From Paenibacillus cellulosilyticus (GTDB taxonomy: Bacteria > Bacillota > Bacilli > Paenibacillales > Paenibacillaceae): a stretch of DNA of 48,520 nt. Below, piece after piece: positions 24,367-32,398 of the stretch. Position numbers and translations under genes: made by a program. The notes below the pieces were generated by a model. That model saw only the letters and a program-made list of their open reading frames with translations, did not search any database and had not been told where the DNA came from. The stretch is from NCBI RefSeq assembly GCF_003182255.1, contig NZ_QGTQ01000040.1:1-48520 (forward strand), in the 5' to 3' direction. The stretch's first letter is position 1; each line of letters opens with the position of its first letter.

Positions 24367-25638
24367 ATGAACGCACCGAGCAGTCACGAATCACGCAAAG
24401 TTTCACTCGAAGAAATCATGCAAGCCCACCTGCACTTGAAAGAGGTCGTGACGCGTACGCCGCTTCAGCACAGCCGTGTGCTGTCCGAGCGCTATGAGTG
24501 CGACGTCTACCTGAAACGGGAGGACCTGCAAATTGTCCGTTCGTTCAAAATTCGCGGCGCCTATCATATGATCCGATCGCTGTCGCCGGAGCAGGTTGCG
24601 CACGGCGTCATCTGCGCCAGCGCAGGCAATCATGCGCAAGGCGTAGCCTACTCCTGCCGCACGCTCGGCATTCGCGGCAAAATCTATATGCCAAGCACGA
24701 CGCCTCGTCAGAAGGTGAAGCAGGTATCCTTTTTCGGCGGCTCAGAGGTAGAGATCGTGCTTGTTGGCGATACGTTCGATGATGCGTATGCACAGGCAGT
24801 CGCAGAAAGCGAACGGACGGGAATGACCTTCATCCACCCCTTCGACGACGCGAAGATCATCGCCGGCAATGGCACGATTGGCATGGAAATTATGGAGGCG
24901 GCGGAACGCTCGCCCGATTATATATTCATTACAGTAGGCGGCGGCGGTCTGGCGGCAGGCGTTGCTTCTTATGTGAAGGCTGTCTCCCCTACAACCCGCG
25001 TCGTCGGCATTGAGCCGAAGGGCGCCCCTTCCCTGCAGCGTTCGCTGAATGCAGGCAAGGTCGTCGCGCTTGATGAGATCGACAAGTTCGTGGACGGCGC
25101 TGCCGTTAAGCGGATCGGCGATCTGACGTTCGAAGTGTGCCAAGAGCTCGTTGACGATGTGCTGGTCGTTCCAGAAGGCAAAGTATGCACAACGCTGCTG
25201 GACCTGTACAATGAGAATGCGATCGTCGCTGAGCCGGCAGGCGCGCTTCCGATTGCTGCGCTGGACCTGTATCGGGATCAAATCAAAGGCAAATCGGTCG
25301 TCTGCGTCATTAGCGGCGGCAACAACGACGTTGACCGGATGCAGGAAATTAAGGAACGCTCGCTTATTTATGAAGGGTTGAAGCATTATTTCATGGTGAA
25401 CTTCCCGCAGCGTGCAGGCGCCTTGCGCGAGTTTCTCGATGATGTGCTTGGCCCGAATGACGATATTACACGATTCGAATATACGAAGCAGCACAACAAA
25501 GATAACGGACCGGCGCTCGTTGGCATAGAGCTGAAGCACCGGGAAGATTATGCCGCACTCATGGAACGGATGTATGCCAAAGGATTGACGTTCTACGAGC
25601 TGAACAAAGATCCACTGCTGTTTAATTTGTTGATTTAG
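24367..25638 (+). CDS. ilvA: Threonine ammonia-lyase (biosynthetic)
   Basis: A 423-aa PLP enzyme that deaminates L-threonine to 2-oxobutanoate, the committed step to isoleucine, in the cytoplasm. The PLP lysine lies in SFKIRGAYHM (about residue 60), the Ser/Asn loop in SAGNHAQGVAYS, and the glycine loop in TVGGGGLAAG. Residues about 335-423 form the C-terminal ACT-like regulatory domain (KHYFMVNFPQRAGALREFL), usual for the short Bacillus-type IlvA with one such domain. ATG 24367 has an AAAGGATG site. Expression is set by the T-box leader. The next gene starts only 13 bp after the stop. Confidence 0.96.
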   Translation: MNAPSSHESRKVSLEEIMQAHLHLKEVVTRTPLQHSRVLSERYECDVYLKREDLQIVRSFKIRGAYHMIRSLSPEQVAHGVICASAGNHAQGVAYSCRTLGIRGKIYMPSTTPRQKVKQVSFFGGSEVEIVLVGDTFDDAYAQAVAESERTGMTFIHPFDDAKIIAGNGTIGMEIMEAAERSPDYIFITVGGGGLAAGVASYVKAVSPTTRVVGIEPKGAPSLQRSLNAGKVVALDEIDKFVDGAAVKRIGDLTFEVCQELVDDVLVVPEGKVCTTLLDLYNENAIVAEPAGALPIAALDLYRDQIKGKSVVCVISGGNNDVDRMQEIKERSLIYEGLKHYFMVNFPQRAGALREFLDDVLGPNDDITRFEYTKQHNKDNGPALVGIELKHREDYAALMERMYAKGLTFYELNKDPLLFNLLI

Positions 25639-25651
25639 GGAGGAATGGACG

Positions 25652-27541
25652 ATGGCATCACCGGATAAGGGGGCTCTGCGCAGCGAAGATGAGCAGCCAG
25701 GACGCGATCATAACCGCGCGGATTCCATCCAAGTCGAGTGCGATGACGAATGTGAGAAGGCAATCAACGCTTCGATTCATGAAGATAAGAGATGTGCGGA
25801 GGCTGCGCTGGCACCTGGCTCCTCTTCGCTCATTATGCCGAAGCATCGCGTACACGAAATGGTGCTGCTCAAGGCAATTGCCGAGACGCTGAATCAATCG
25901 CATGAGCTATCTTCTATGCTGCATTCGGTGCTCGAGAAGCTGCTGGAACTGACGGGGCTGACGACCGGCTGGATTTTCTTATCCGACCGCTATATGGACT
26001 TCCGCTGCGTTGCGGAGCAGAATCTCCCTCCTGCCTTGACCGGCAACAATGGCAAGCGGATGAATCATGGCTCCTGCTGGTGTCTCGATCGGTATTGGGA
26101 TGGCCGACTCGTCAATGCCATCAACATTCTGAATTGCAAGCGGCTTGAGGACGCGGTTACCTTCCGCTGGGGCGATACGCAAGGCATCACTCATCATGCA
26201 ACGGTGCCGCTGCGAACGGGCAAGGAGCTCGTCGGACTGCTCAATGTGGCTGCTCCAGGGAAGGTACATTTCACCGATGAGGAGCTTGCGCTTCTCCAAT
26301 CCGTTGCCTTCCAAATGGGCAGCGCCATCGAACGCATTCATCTGTATGCCGCTGAGCAGCGCCGTGCTGAAATGTTCGCTCGATTGGACGAGTTCAGCCG
26401 CGCGCTCACTGGGCGGACCGGCGGATGCTCCGATCTGGTGCCGGTGGCGAAGGCAGCGCTGCATCTGATCGGCGAGCACTTCCAGTGGCCGATCGCCGCG
26501 CTCTATGAGTCCACTGGTGATAAGCTCTCGCTGCGCTCCACTTACCTGTGTGATGAATCGTTCGAGCTGACTGAGCGTATGACGCTCGAACAAGCGGGCT
26601 GGCTGGGTGAAGCTGTAACAAACCGTCGACTGAGGACCGTCGCTGCCGAAGAGGCTGCCCTGCTGCTCGTTCGTGAAACCGGCGACGGCAAACGCCGGCC
26701 ATCGACCAAGCTGGCGAAGGCTGCGGCTATCCCGCTGCCATTCGGCGATATCGGCTACAGCGTGCTCGTCATCGGCAGCACGAAGCGCGATGATCTTAAG
26801 GCAGAGGACCGCCCGATTCTCGAAGCGCTTGCCGAGCATATCGCGGGAGCGCTGGAGAGTACGCTGCTTGCCGATCATCGCAAGGAGCTGACCCGGATCG
26901 AAGAGCGCAATAAGCTGGCTCGCGATCTGCATGATTCGGTCAGCCAGCTGCTCTTCTCGTTGTCGATGACCTCCCGCGGCGTCGAAAGCCTGCTGACCGG
27001 CCCGGAGCCGGATACGGAGGCTGCACTGGCAGCCGTCCGCGATCTGCAGAGTTTATCGCAAAGCGCGCTGAAGGAGATGCGCTCGCTTATTCTTCAGCTT
27101 CGCCCTTCCGAGCTGCAAGCTGGACTCGTCACGGCGCTTCGTGAATACGGCGAGCGGCTTGGTCTGCGTATTCATACACAGCTTGATGGCGTACGTACAC
27201 TTCCTCGCCCGATCGAAGATGCGTTATGGCGTATCGGCCAAGAGGCACTGAACAACGTCAGCAAGCATGCCGGCACAACATCTGCCGATGTGACGCTGAT
27301 GATAACGAGCCAAGAAGTGACGCTTCAAATTTCCGACAAAGGCAAAGGAATGCCGGAAGGCAGCCCGAAGCTGCGAGGCACGGCTACCTCGATTGGTTTA
27401 TCGACGATGCGCGAGCGCGCGGAAGCGCTTGGCGGAACGATCTCGATCTCGCGCAGACACAGCGGCGGTACAGCCGTCGAAGTGACCATTCCGCTTCTTG
27501 CGTCCGATCGATCCAACGGGAGTGAGGTGAACGAACGATGA
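25652..27541 (+). CDS. GAF-domain sensor histidine kinase, NarL/DegS type
   Basis: A 629-aa soluble kinase with no membrane segment. A GAF domain is at about 70-215, a second GAF-like region at about 240-400, a HisKA_3 dimerisation domain with phospho-acceptor His427 in ARDLHDSVSQ, and a HATPase with N box (EALNNVSKHA) and G boxes (SDKGKGMPEG, GLSTMRERAEALGG). It would phosphorylate the response regulator encoded next, with which it overlaps by four bases. ATG 25652 follows GGGAGGA. It lies 13 bp after ilvA with no terminator between, so it probably shares the T-box-controlled transcript. The signal is unknown. Confidence 0.92.
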   Translation: MASPDKGALRSEDEQPGRDHNRADSIQVECDDECEKAINASIHEDKRCAEAALAPGSSSLIMPKHRVHEMVLLKAIAETLNQSHELSSMLHSVLEKLLELTGLTTGWIFLSDRYMDFRCVAEQNLPPALTGNNGKRMNHGSCWCLDRYWDGRLVNAINILNCKRLEDAVTFRWGDTQGITHHATVPLRTGKELVGLLNVAAPGKVHFTDEELALLQSVAFQMGSAIERIHLYAAEQRRAEMFARLDEFSRALTGRTGGCSDLVPVAKAALHLIGEHFQWPIAALYESTGDKLSLRSTYLCDESFELTERMTLEQAGWLGEAVTNRRLRTVAAEEAALLLVRETGDGKRRPSTKLAKAAAIPLPFGDIGYSVLVIGSTKRDDLKAEDRPILEALAEHIAGALESTLLADHRKELTRIEERNKLARDLHDSVSQLLFSLSMTSRGVESLLTGPEPDTEAALAAVRDLQSLSQSALKEMRSLILQLRPSELQAGLVTALREYGERLGLRIHTQLDGVRTLPRPIEDALWRIGQEALNNVSKHAGTTSADVTLMITSQEVTLQISDKGKGMPEGSPKLRGTATSIGLSTMRERAEALGGTISISRRHSGGTAVEVTIPLLASDRSNGSEVNER

Positions 27542-28194
27542 CGATCAAGCTTCTGCTTGCCGATGATCACGCGATGGTGCGCAAAGGTCTGCAAATGTTC
27601 CTATCGACCCAATCCGATCTGCGCATTGTCGGCGAAGCGTCGAACGGTCAGGAAGCGATCGATCGGACGAACGAGCTGTCGCCCGATATGATTCTGATGG
27701 ACCTGCATATGCCGATCCTAGACGGCATTGAGGTAACGAAACGGCTAAAGCAGTCCCATCCGAATGTGAAGGTCATCGTGCTGACGTCCTTCTCAGACGA
27801 GGACCACGTCCTCCCTGCGATTCGCGCTGGCGCCAAGGGGTATCTGCTGAAGGATATAGAACCGGATGAACTCGTTCGCGCCATTCGGCGCGTATGGCAG
27901 GGACAGGTCGAGCTGCATCCCGATGCTGCGGTTCGATTGATGAATTTGCTCTCCACGCAGGAAGCCGTAAGCAACGACGAAGACACCTCCTCCTCCCGTC
28001 TGGCCGAGTTGACCAAACGCGAGATGGAGGTGCTCCGGCTCATTGCCGCAGGCAAGAGCAATAAGGAAATTGGTGATCTGCTGACGATTACAGAGAAAAC
28101 CGTTAAGACGCATGTCAGCCACGTGCTCGATAAGCTCGGATTCGCTGATCGTACGCAAGCTGCAATATTCGCTGTGAAACACGGCCTCGATTAG
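27538..28194 (+). CDS. NarL/LuxR-family response regulator
   Basis: A 218-aa regulator. The receiver domain has acidic residues in LLLADDH, phospho-acceptor Asp55 in ILMDLHMP, Thr in VLTSF and Lys in GYLLKD. A LuxR-type helix-turn-helix follows (LTKREMEVLRLIAAGKSNKEIGDLLTITEKTVKTHVSHVLDKLG). Start and kinase stop overlap as ATGA, showing translational coupling. Targets are not known; its overall form resembles LiaR/DegU-type regulators. Confidence 0.95.
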   Translation: MTIKLLLADDHAMVRKGLQMFLSTQSDLRIVGEASNGQEAIDRTNELSPDMILMDLHMPILDGIEVTKRLKQSHPNVKVIVLTSFSDEDHVLPAIRAGAKGYLLKDIEPDELVRAIRRVWQGQVELHPDAAVRLMNLLSTQEAVSNDEDTSSSRLAELTKREMEVLRLIAAGKSNKEIGDLLTITEKTVKTHVSHVLDKLGFADRTQAAIFAVKHGLD

Positions 28195-28408
28195 GAGCAC
28201 GGTTCCAAGAGGCCGTGCCCTCCCGCTTCTCAACTCCCACACGCTTTCAGCCTTTCTACGACGAAAGTCGTAGAAAGGACTGCAACCGAAGCCGAACAAC
28301 AACCTCTTCCATAATCATCCTTACCACTGACGCTGCAAGGCTTCAAATCCGTTACGATAAGGCTACATAGAAATTAAGCCAATGCGCTTAACGGAGGAGG
28401 AGTAAGCC
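28195..28408. other. Intergenic region with two hairpins
   Basis: GCACGG...CCGTGC just after the response regulator gene can fold, and CCTTTCTACGAC-GAAA-GTCGTAGAAAGG (28251-28278) is a perfect 12-bp stem with a GAAA tetraloop. Neither has a clear T run. They probably end or stabilise the ilvA-kinase-regulator mRNA. Confidence 0.5.
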
Positions 28409-28981
28409 ATGCAAATCGTTATTATTGCTGGCAGTAATCGTCAAGGAGCAACAAGCACGAAGGTAGCCGACTATGCAGGCAAACGTCTGGCTCAGCAAGG
28501 CCATCAGGTTCGACTGTTCGATCTGCACGCACAGCCGCTGCCGCTCTATTCCCCAGACCTTAACGCTGGAGCAAGCGAGCCAGCGGCAGCGCTGCAGCAA
28601 GCGATGCTCGCGGCGGATGCCGTAATTCTCGCAACCCCTGAATACCATGGCAGCTTCTCAGGCGTGCTGAAGAACGCGCTCGACTTCCTCGGACAGTCCC
28701 ATTTCAGCGGCAAAACCGTCTTATCCATCAGCACGGCGGGCGGTCCGGTTGGCGTCAGCTCGCTTCAGCAGCTGCAGGCGATTATTCGCAATCTGCATGG
28801 CATCAACAGCCCGGAATGGATCTCTGTCGGCGGATCGCAGCGCGAGGCATTCGAACAAGGCGGCGACTTCGAGAATCATGCCGGCATTTATGATCGGATT
28901 CATCGTGCGCTCGATACGTTCGCAGACCTGGCATCAAAACTGCAGCGTCCAGCCACAGCAACGTCCCGTGTCATTGGCTAG
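28409..28981 (+). CDS. NADPH-dependent FMN reductase-like flavoprotein
   Basis: A 190-aa cytoplasmic flavodoxin-fold protein. The FMN phosphate loop is AGSNRQGATS (residues 7-16) and the second flavin contact is ATPEYHGSFSGVLKNALDFL. This is the NADPH-dependent FMN/azo/quinone reductase family (YhdA/AzoR-like). ATG 28409 follows GGAGGAGG. The gene stands alone and its end overlaps the end of the convergent ABC exporter gene by 11 bp. Confidence 0.92.
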   Translation: MQIVIIAGSNRQGATSTKVADYAGKRLAQQGHQVRLFDLHAQPLPLYSPDLNAGASEPAAALQQAMLAADAVILATPEYHGSFSGVLKNALDFLGQSHFSGKTVLSISTAGGPVGVSSLQQLQAIIRNLHGINSPEWISVGGSQREAFEQGGDFENHAGIYDRIHRALDTFADLASKLQRPATATSRVIG

Positions 28982-30824
28982 AAACGGAAGCCGCAGCATA
29001 GCCGGTCTGCTGATAGCTGAGCAGCTTGCCGAACACGCTGTCTGACTCCGCAGCCAGCTGTTGATAGCCGCCTTGGCGGATCAGTCTTCCCTGCTCAAGC
29101 ACGAGGACTTGATCCACATGGCGGATCGTCGACAACCGATGTGCGATGACGATTATCGTCATGCTCCCCTTCAGCTTCTCCAGCGCAGCTTGAATATGCG
29201 CCTCGTTCTCGCTATCAAGCGAGCTCGTCGCCTCGTCAAGAATAAGGACGGACGGCTTGCGCAAAATGGCTCTTGCGAGCACGATCCGCTGACGTTCTCC
29301 CCCGGAGAGCCGAATGCCGCGATCGCCCAGCTCCGTATCAAGCCCTTGCGGCAGACGACGAACGAATTCCTCCGAAGCCGCGAACTTCAGCGCTTCCCAC
29401 ATTTGTGCCTCCGATGCATCCGGTGCGGCAATGAGCAGGTTCTCTCTTAACGTTGCATGGAATAGAAACGGCTCCTGGGAGACGTAGCTGACCGTTTGCC
29501 GGAACGCAAACGGACTGCCGTTTCCGTTCCCGCTTTCGCCTTCGGCGCTAATAAGCGGACGTCCGTCAATCCGTACCTCGCCTCTCTCCGGCTTCACCAT
29601 TCCGATGAGCGTATCGATCAGCGTGCTTTTTCCAGCCCCAGATTTACCGACGATCGCCGTCATGCTATTAGCTGGAATGTAGAGATTTATATTATCAAGC
29701 GCGTACGTCTTGTTATCGCCATAACGATAATACAATCCACGGCACTCGATTCCTTGCGTCATACGCGGCGCTTTGTCATCGAGATGTAGATCTGCCAGTG
29801 TCAGTTCTTTCGCAGCCTCGCATTCCTTCAACAGATTAGCCAAGGTAGTGAAGGCAGGCAGCGATTGCGCCAGGCGCTCCCAGCTGGACTGCAGGGTGGC
29901 GAACTTGGGCCATAAACGCGAGAATATAACGGAGATCAAAATGAGCTTCGCAGGCTCGACCTTCAGCACCGCATAGGCCATATAAATGAATCCCGCCAGC
30001 AGCAAGCTTGAGGCCAGCTTATAGTAAACGCCGGAAGTCGTCTGCACTCGTGTAAAAACAATGCTATTGTTCTCGATTCGCTCACAGACGGATCGAAACC
30101 ACGAAATATGCTTCTCTTCCATTCCGTTGCTCTTAATGTCCTTCATGCCGTTCAGATGATCCGTCATCCCTGCATAATACTGCTGATACAGCTTGGTTGC
30201 TTCCTCGCCAAGCCTTCTTGATTTCTTGACGAATGTTCTCGAATAGAGCGCGAGCAGAATACCGCATAATAGAACGCCTCCCGTAAGCGATGGCGAGAGC
30301 ATCCATGCAATGCCTACTTGAACGATAGTAAACAAGAAGGTCGCGAATAAGTTAAGCGATTGATAAACACCGTAATTCACACGAGGCAGCTCCGAGGTGG
30401 CAATATGAATGAAGTCGGCTTTACGTTTGCGGAGAAAAAATGACCAGTTGGACAGCATCAGCCCCTGATACACCTCTAGCTGCAATTGACGATAAAACCC
30501 TTGCTCGATCCGGGCGTCCATAATCGCGAACACGCGGTCCAGATAGGTTTTGATCATAATCAATAGAACGAACAATGCTAACAACAACGGGAGACGATAG
30601 TCCTCCGACACATGAGATAGAGGCGCAGCCAGCGAAGAAATATACGGGATTTGATAAGAGGTCGAATCGAAGAGTCCAAGAACGTTCAACATAGGCGCAA
30701 GCAGCAAAATACTTACACCTTCGAGTCCGCTGCACAGTAACATGCCGATAAAGCTGATATACAATTTGACGCCAGCAAAATGATGCAGCTTGCGGATAAA
30801 CAGATAAATTTGTGCCAATTCCAT
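28971..30824 (-). CDS. ABC exporter (fused membrane and ATPase domains) of the lasso-like set
   Basis: A 617-aa half-transporter with an N-terminal six-helix exporter domain (about 15-310) and a nucleotide-binding domain (about 345-600): Walker A IVGKSGAGKST, signature LSGGERQRIVLARA, Walker B VLILDEATSSLD, switch His in IAHRLST. ATG 30824 is seven bases after the kinase gene's stop, preceded by AAGGGGAG, so the two are one operon. Lasso peptide clusters usually end in such an exporter (the D protein); here it would export the product of the Gly-rich precursor. There is no C39 peptidase domain. Confidence 0.92.
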   Translation of the reverse strand: MELAQIYLFIRKLHHFAGVKLYISFIGMLLCSGLEGVSILLLAPMLNVLGLFDSTSYQIPYISSLAAPLSHVSEDYRLPLLLALFVLLIMIKTYLDRVFAIMDARIEQGFYRQLQLEVYQGLMLSNWSFFLRKRKADFIHIATSELPRVNYGVYQSLNLFATFLFTIVQVGIAWMLSPSLTGGVLLCGILLALYSRTFVKKSRRLGEEATKLYQQYYAGMTDHLNGMKDIKSNGMEEKHISWFRSVCERIENNSIVFTRVQTTSGVYYKLASSLLLAGFIYMAYAVLKVEPAKLILISVIFSRLWPKFATLQSSWERLAQSLPAFTTLANLLKECEAAKELTLADLHLDDKAPRMTQGIECRGLYYRYGDNKTYALDNINLYIPANSMTAIVGKSGAGKSTLIDTLIGMVKPERGEVRIDGRPLISAEGESGNGNGSPFAFRQTVSYVSQEPFLFHATLRENLLIAAPDASEAQMWEALKFAASEEFVRRLPQGLDTELGDRGIRLSGGERQRIVLARAILRKPSVLILDEATSSLDSENEAHIQAALEKLKGSMTIIVIAHRLSTIRHVDQVLVLEQGRLIRQGGYQQLAAESDSVFGKLLSYQQTGYAAASVSSQ

Positions 30825-30831
30825 TCTCCCC

Positions 30832-31746
30832 TTAGCTGGTCACAACACCACGAACCGTATCCAATACTCGCGTCATGAGATGCGAAACGGTAAACCCTTC
30901 GGCTGGTCTGTACAGCTGATAGACAGGGACCCGATCGGCAATGGCCGACAATGTCCGAAAATGCCACTGCTGCTCGCCAATATAATCGATCAGAAACCGC
31001 CGGAACGTATGCTGATGCAAAATTCTTAGTTTATCTAAACCAACACATGGCTTAAAATCGACTTCGCTCTTATCGGTAGGACCAAGCTCGAAGATGCCCG
31101 CAAGCGGAAGCGTCCCGACATAGAACCGATCTGCGACCGGTACAGCGAACTTATTCGAATAAATCGTTCGATAATGACCCGCTTCCATCTCAAGCTTCTC
31201 GAGACTGTTCTGCCACAGCTTCTGCTGCGGATAAGCAGAATGTACGATTGGCAATGCCCCGCCTCCGCTGCTATCGAGCGATACCGCAATGACGTCATCC
31301 GTCATGAGCTGAAACCCGCTGTTGATAAGCGCCGCTGCTAACGTGGATTTGCCTGCCCCTGATTCGCCAACAAAAGCATACGCTTGACCATCCATGACGA
31401 TGGCACTCCCGTGAAGTGGTATTGTTCTCCGCTGTATCAGAATCATGCCCATACACGTTCCAAGAAGATATAATCGAATCGTTCGATCATCGGCTTCTGG
31501 GAACGGAGAAATCGTAATTCGTCTACCATCTCGCACCTCGAAGATCGCTGCCCCTGGCACGTATAACAGAAACAGGCCCTCTCCAAATCCATAGTATCCA
31601 CCCTGCTGCCCATATCGGCTCCACGCATCGGTCAAGTCACCGATTACAACATCCACGTCCGGTTGTTCACCAACTGGCGCCTCGCACGCGAACAACTCCG
31701 GCATCTCGATACAGCATGCAATGCGCATACCAAAAGCATCATACAT
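30832..31746 (-). CDS. Lasso-peptide-type kinase (HPr kinase homologue)
   Basis: A 304-aa protein like the HPr-kinase homologues of paeninodin-type lasso clusters (PadeK/ThcoK), which phosphorylate the C-terminal serine of the precursor. A variable N-terminal domain (MYDAFGMRIAC...) is followed from about residue 105 by the kinase core: PLHGSAI with a conserved His near 112, P-loop GESGAGKST at 127-135, and acidic TDDVIAV at 149-155. Start at 31746 is chosen for its strong GGGAGGAAGG site; in-frame ATGs upstream (31770, 31791) would run into the terminator. It lies between the precursor gene and the exporter. Confidence 0.88.
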   Translation of the reverse strand: MYDAFGMRIACCIEMPELFACEAPVGEQPDVDVVIGDLTDAWSRYGQQGGYYGFGEGLFLLYVPGAAIFEVRDGRRITISPFPEADDRTIRLYLLGTCMGMILIQRRTIPLHGSAIVMDGQAYAFVGESGAGKSTLAAALINSGFQLMTDDVIAVSLDSSGGGALPIVHSAYPQQKLWQNSLEKLEMEAGHYRTIYSNKFAVPVADRFYVGTLPLAGIFELGPTDKSEVDFKPCVGLDKLRILHQHTFRRFLIDYIGEQQWHFRTLSAIADRVPVYQLYRPAEGFTVSHLMTRVLDTVRGVVTS

Positions 31747-31796
31747 CGTTCCTTCCTCCCTGCTGCCCATCCTTCCGCCTCCCATTAACATTGTGA

Positions 31797-31842
31797 TAAA
31801 AAAATCGGCCCCTACATGAGCATGTCCTATAGGGGCCGATTA
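31797..31842 (-). terminator. Terminator or attenuator between precursor and kinase genes
   Basis: ATCGGCCCCT (31804-31813) and AGGGGCCGAT (31831-31840) make a 10-bp stem followed on the minus strand by a run of T. It starts seven bases after the precursor's stop codon. Partial read-through would give much more precursor mRNA than kinase/exporter mRNA, a usual arrangement in RiPP clusters. Confidence 0.9.
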
Positions 31843-31846
31843 TTAA

Positions 31847-32086
31847 TTAGGATGGATCAGGACCGCCTGGAAATCCTGGTATGCGAGGACCGCCGCCACC
31901 TGAGCCGCCGCTGCCGCCAGGACCGCCGCCGCCACCAGGACCCCCACTGCCGCCTGGGCCGCCGCCACTACCAGGACCACCGCTGCCGCCAGGGCCACCG
32001 CCGCCCGGCCTTGGGCCTGCCATCGTCATTTTGACATCAAGCACGTCCAATGCTGGCGTTTGCCATTGTTTTCTAGACTGCTCCAT
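31847..32086 (-). CDS. Paeninodin-like precursor peptide with Gly/Pro repeat core
   Basis: A 79-aa peptide. Residues 1-22 form a paeninodin-family lasso leader: KQWQTPALDVLDV followed by MTM, keeping the Trp, the Pro, the LDVLDV stretch and the Thr two residues before the cleavage site. The predicted core, from Ala23, is not lasso-like. It has three 12-residue repeats of the type PGGSGGPGSGGG (32-43, 44-55, 56-66) and a tail PRIPGFPGGPDPS. Core positions 7-9 are Gly, so there is no Asp/Glu to close the macrolactam ring; the sole acidic core residue is Asp77. The C-terminal Ser79 is retained, the residue phosphorylated in paeninodin. GAGAGGAAG precedes the ATG. It has its own promoter and terminator. 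Confidence 0.85.
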   Translation of the reverse strand: MEQSRKQWQTPALDVLDVKMTMAGPRPGGGGPGGSGGPGSGGGPGGSGGPGGGGGPGGSGGSGGGGPRIPGFPGGPDPS

Positions 32087-32220
32087 TCTGATACTTCCTC
32101 TCTCAATTGTATTTGTAAGGCGTTGTGTGGTTCAGAGGCCGTAAAGCTCTAGCGCTTTAGCACTTCATGCAATCTGAATACCTACCTACGCACTAGTTCC
32201 TATCAACCTCTCCCACGATG

Positions 32221-32249
32221 ATTCTAGCATAGAGTGATACAAATTGTAA
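32221..32249 (-). promoter_or_regulatory. Probable promoter of the Gly-rich precursor gene
   Basis: TTACAA (32244-32249), a 17-bp spacer and TAGAAT (32221-32226) on the minus strand match sigma-A elements. The leader to the ATG at 32086 would be about 130 nt. Confidence 0.6.
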
Positions 32250-32314
32250 CTACAAATTTAAGTTTTTGTGAATAAAAGTTACATTTCGTAACCTTGATCC
32301 AGGATGTTTGCCTC

Positions 32315-32343
32315 TTGACACAATTGGAATAAAAAGGTTAACT
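32315..32343 (+). promoter_or_regulatory. Probable promoter of the small membrane protein gene
   Basis: TTGACA (32315-32320), a 17-bp spacer and TTAACT (32338-32343); the -10 is weak but the -35 is consensus. Confidence 0.5.
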
Positions 32344-32398
32344 TATTCTCGACAATAAAACTAATGGTATTAGTTTGTGAAAAAAAGGAGTGTTGTTG

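Larger units (their letters stand above)
32087..32398. other. Divergent promoter region of precursor and membrane-protein genes
   Basis: No gene is seen. It carries a minus-strand promoter for the precursor (32221-32249), a plus-strand promoter for the membrane protein (32315-32343) and an imperfect 18-bp palindrome TAAAGCTCTAGCGCTTTA (32142-32159) in the precursor's 130-nt leader that could be a regulator site. Confidence 0.6.

Noticed and set aside
31847-32086. Gly-rich ORF as a chance low-complexity frame
   Set aside because: It has an RBS, a promoter, a terminator and a recognisable paeninodin-type leader, and is followed by the matching kinase and exporter; it was kept as a gene. The opposite-strand frame at 31881-32144 is the shadow.
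31847-32086. Functional lasso peptide precursor
   Set aside because: No Asp or Glu at core positions 7-9 for ring closure, and no cyclase, RRE or protease gene in the window.
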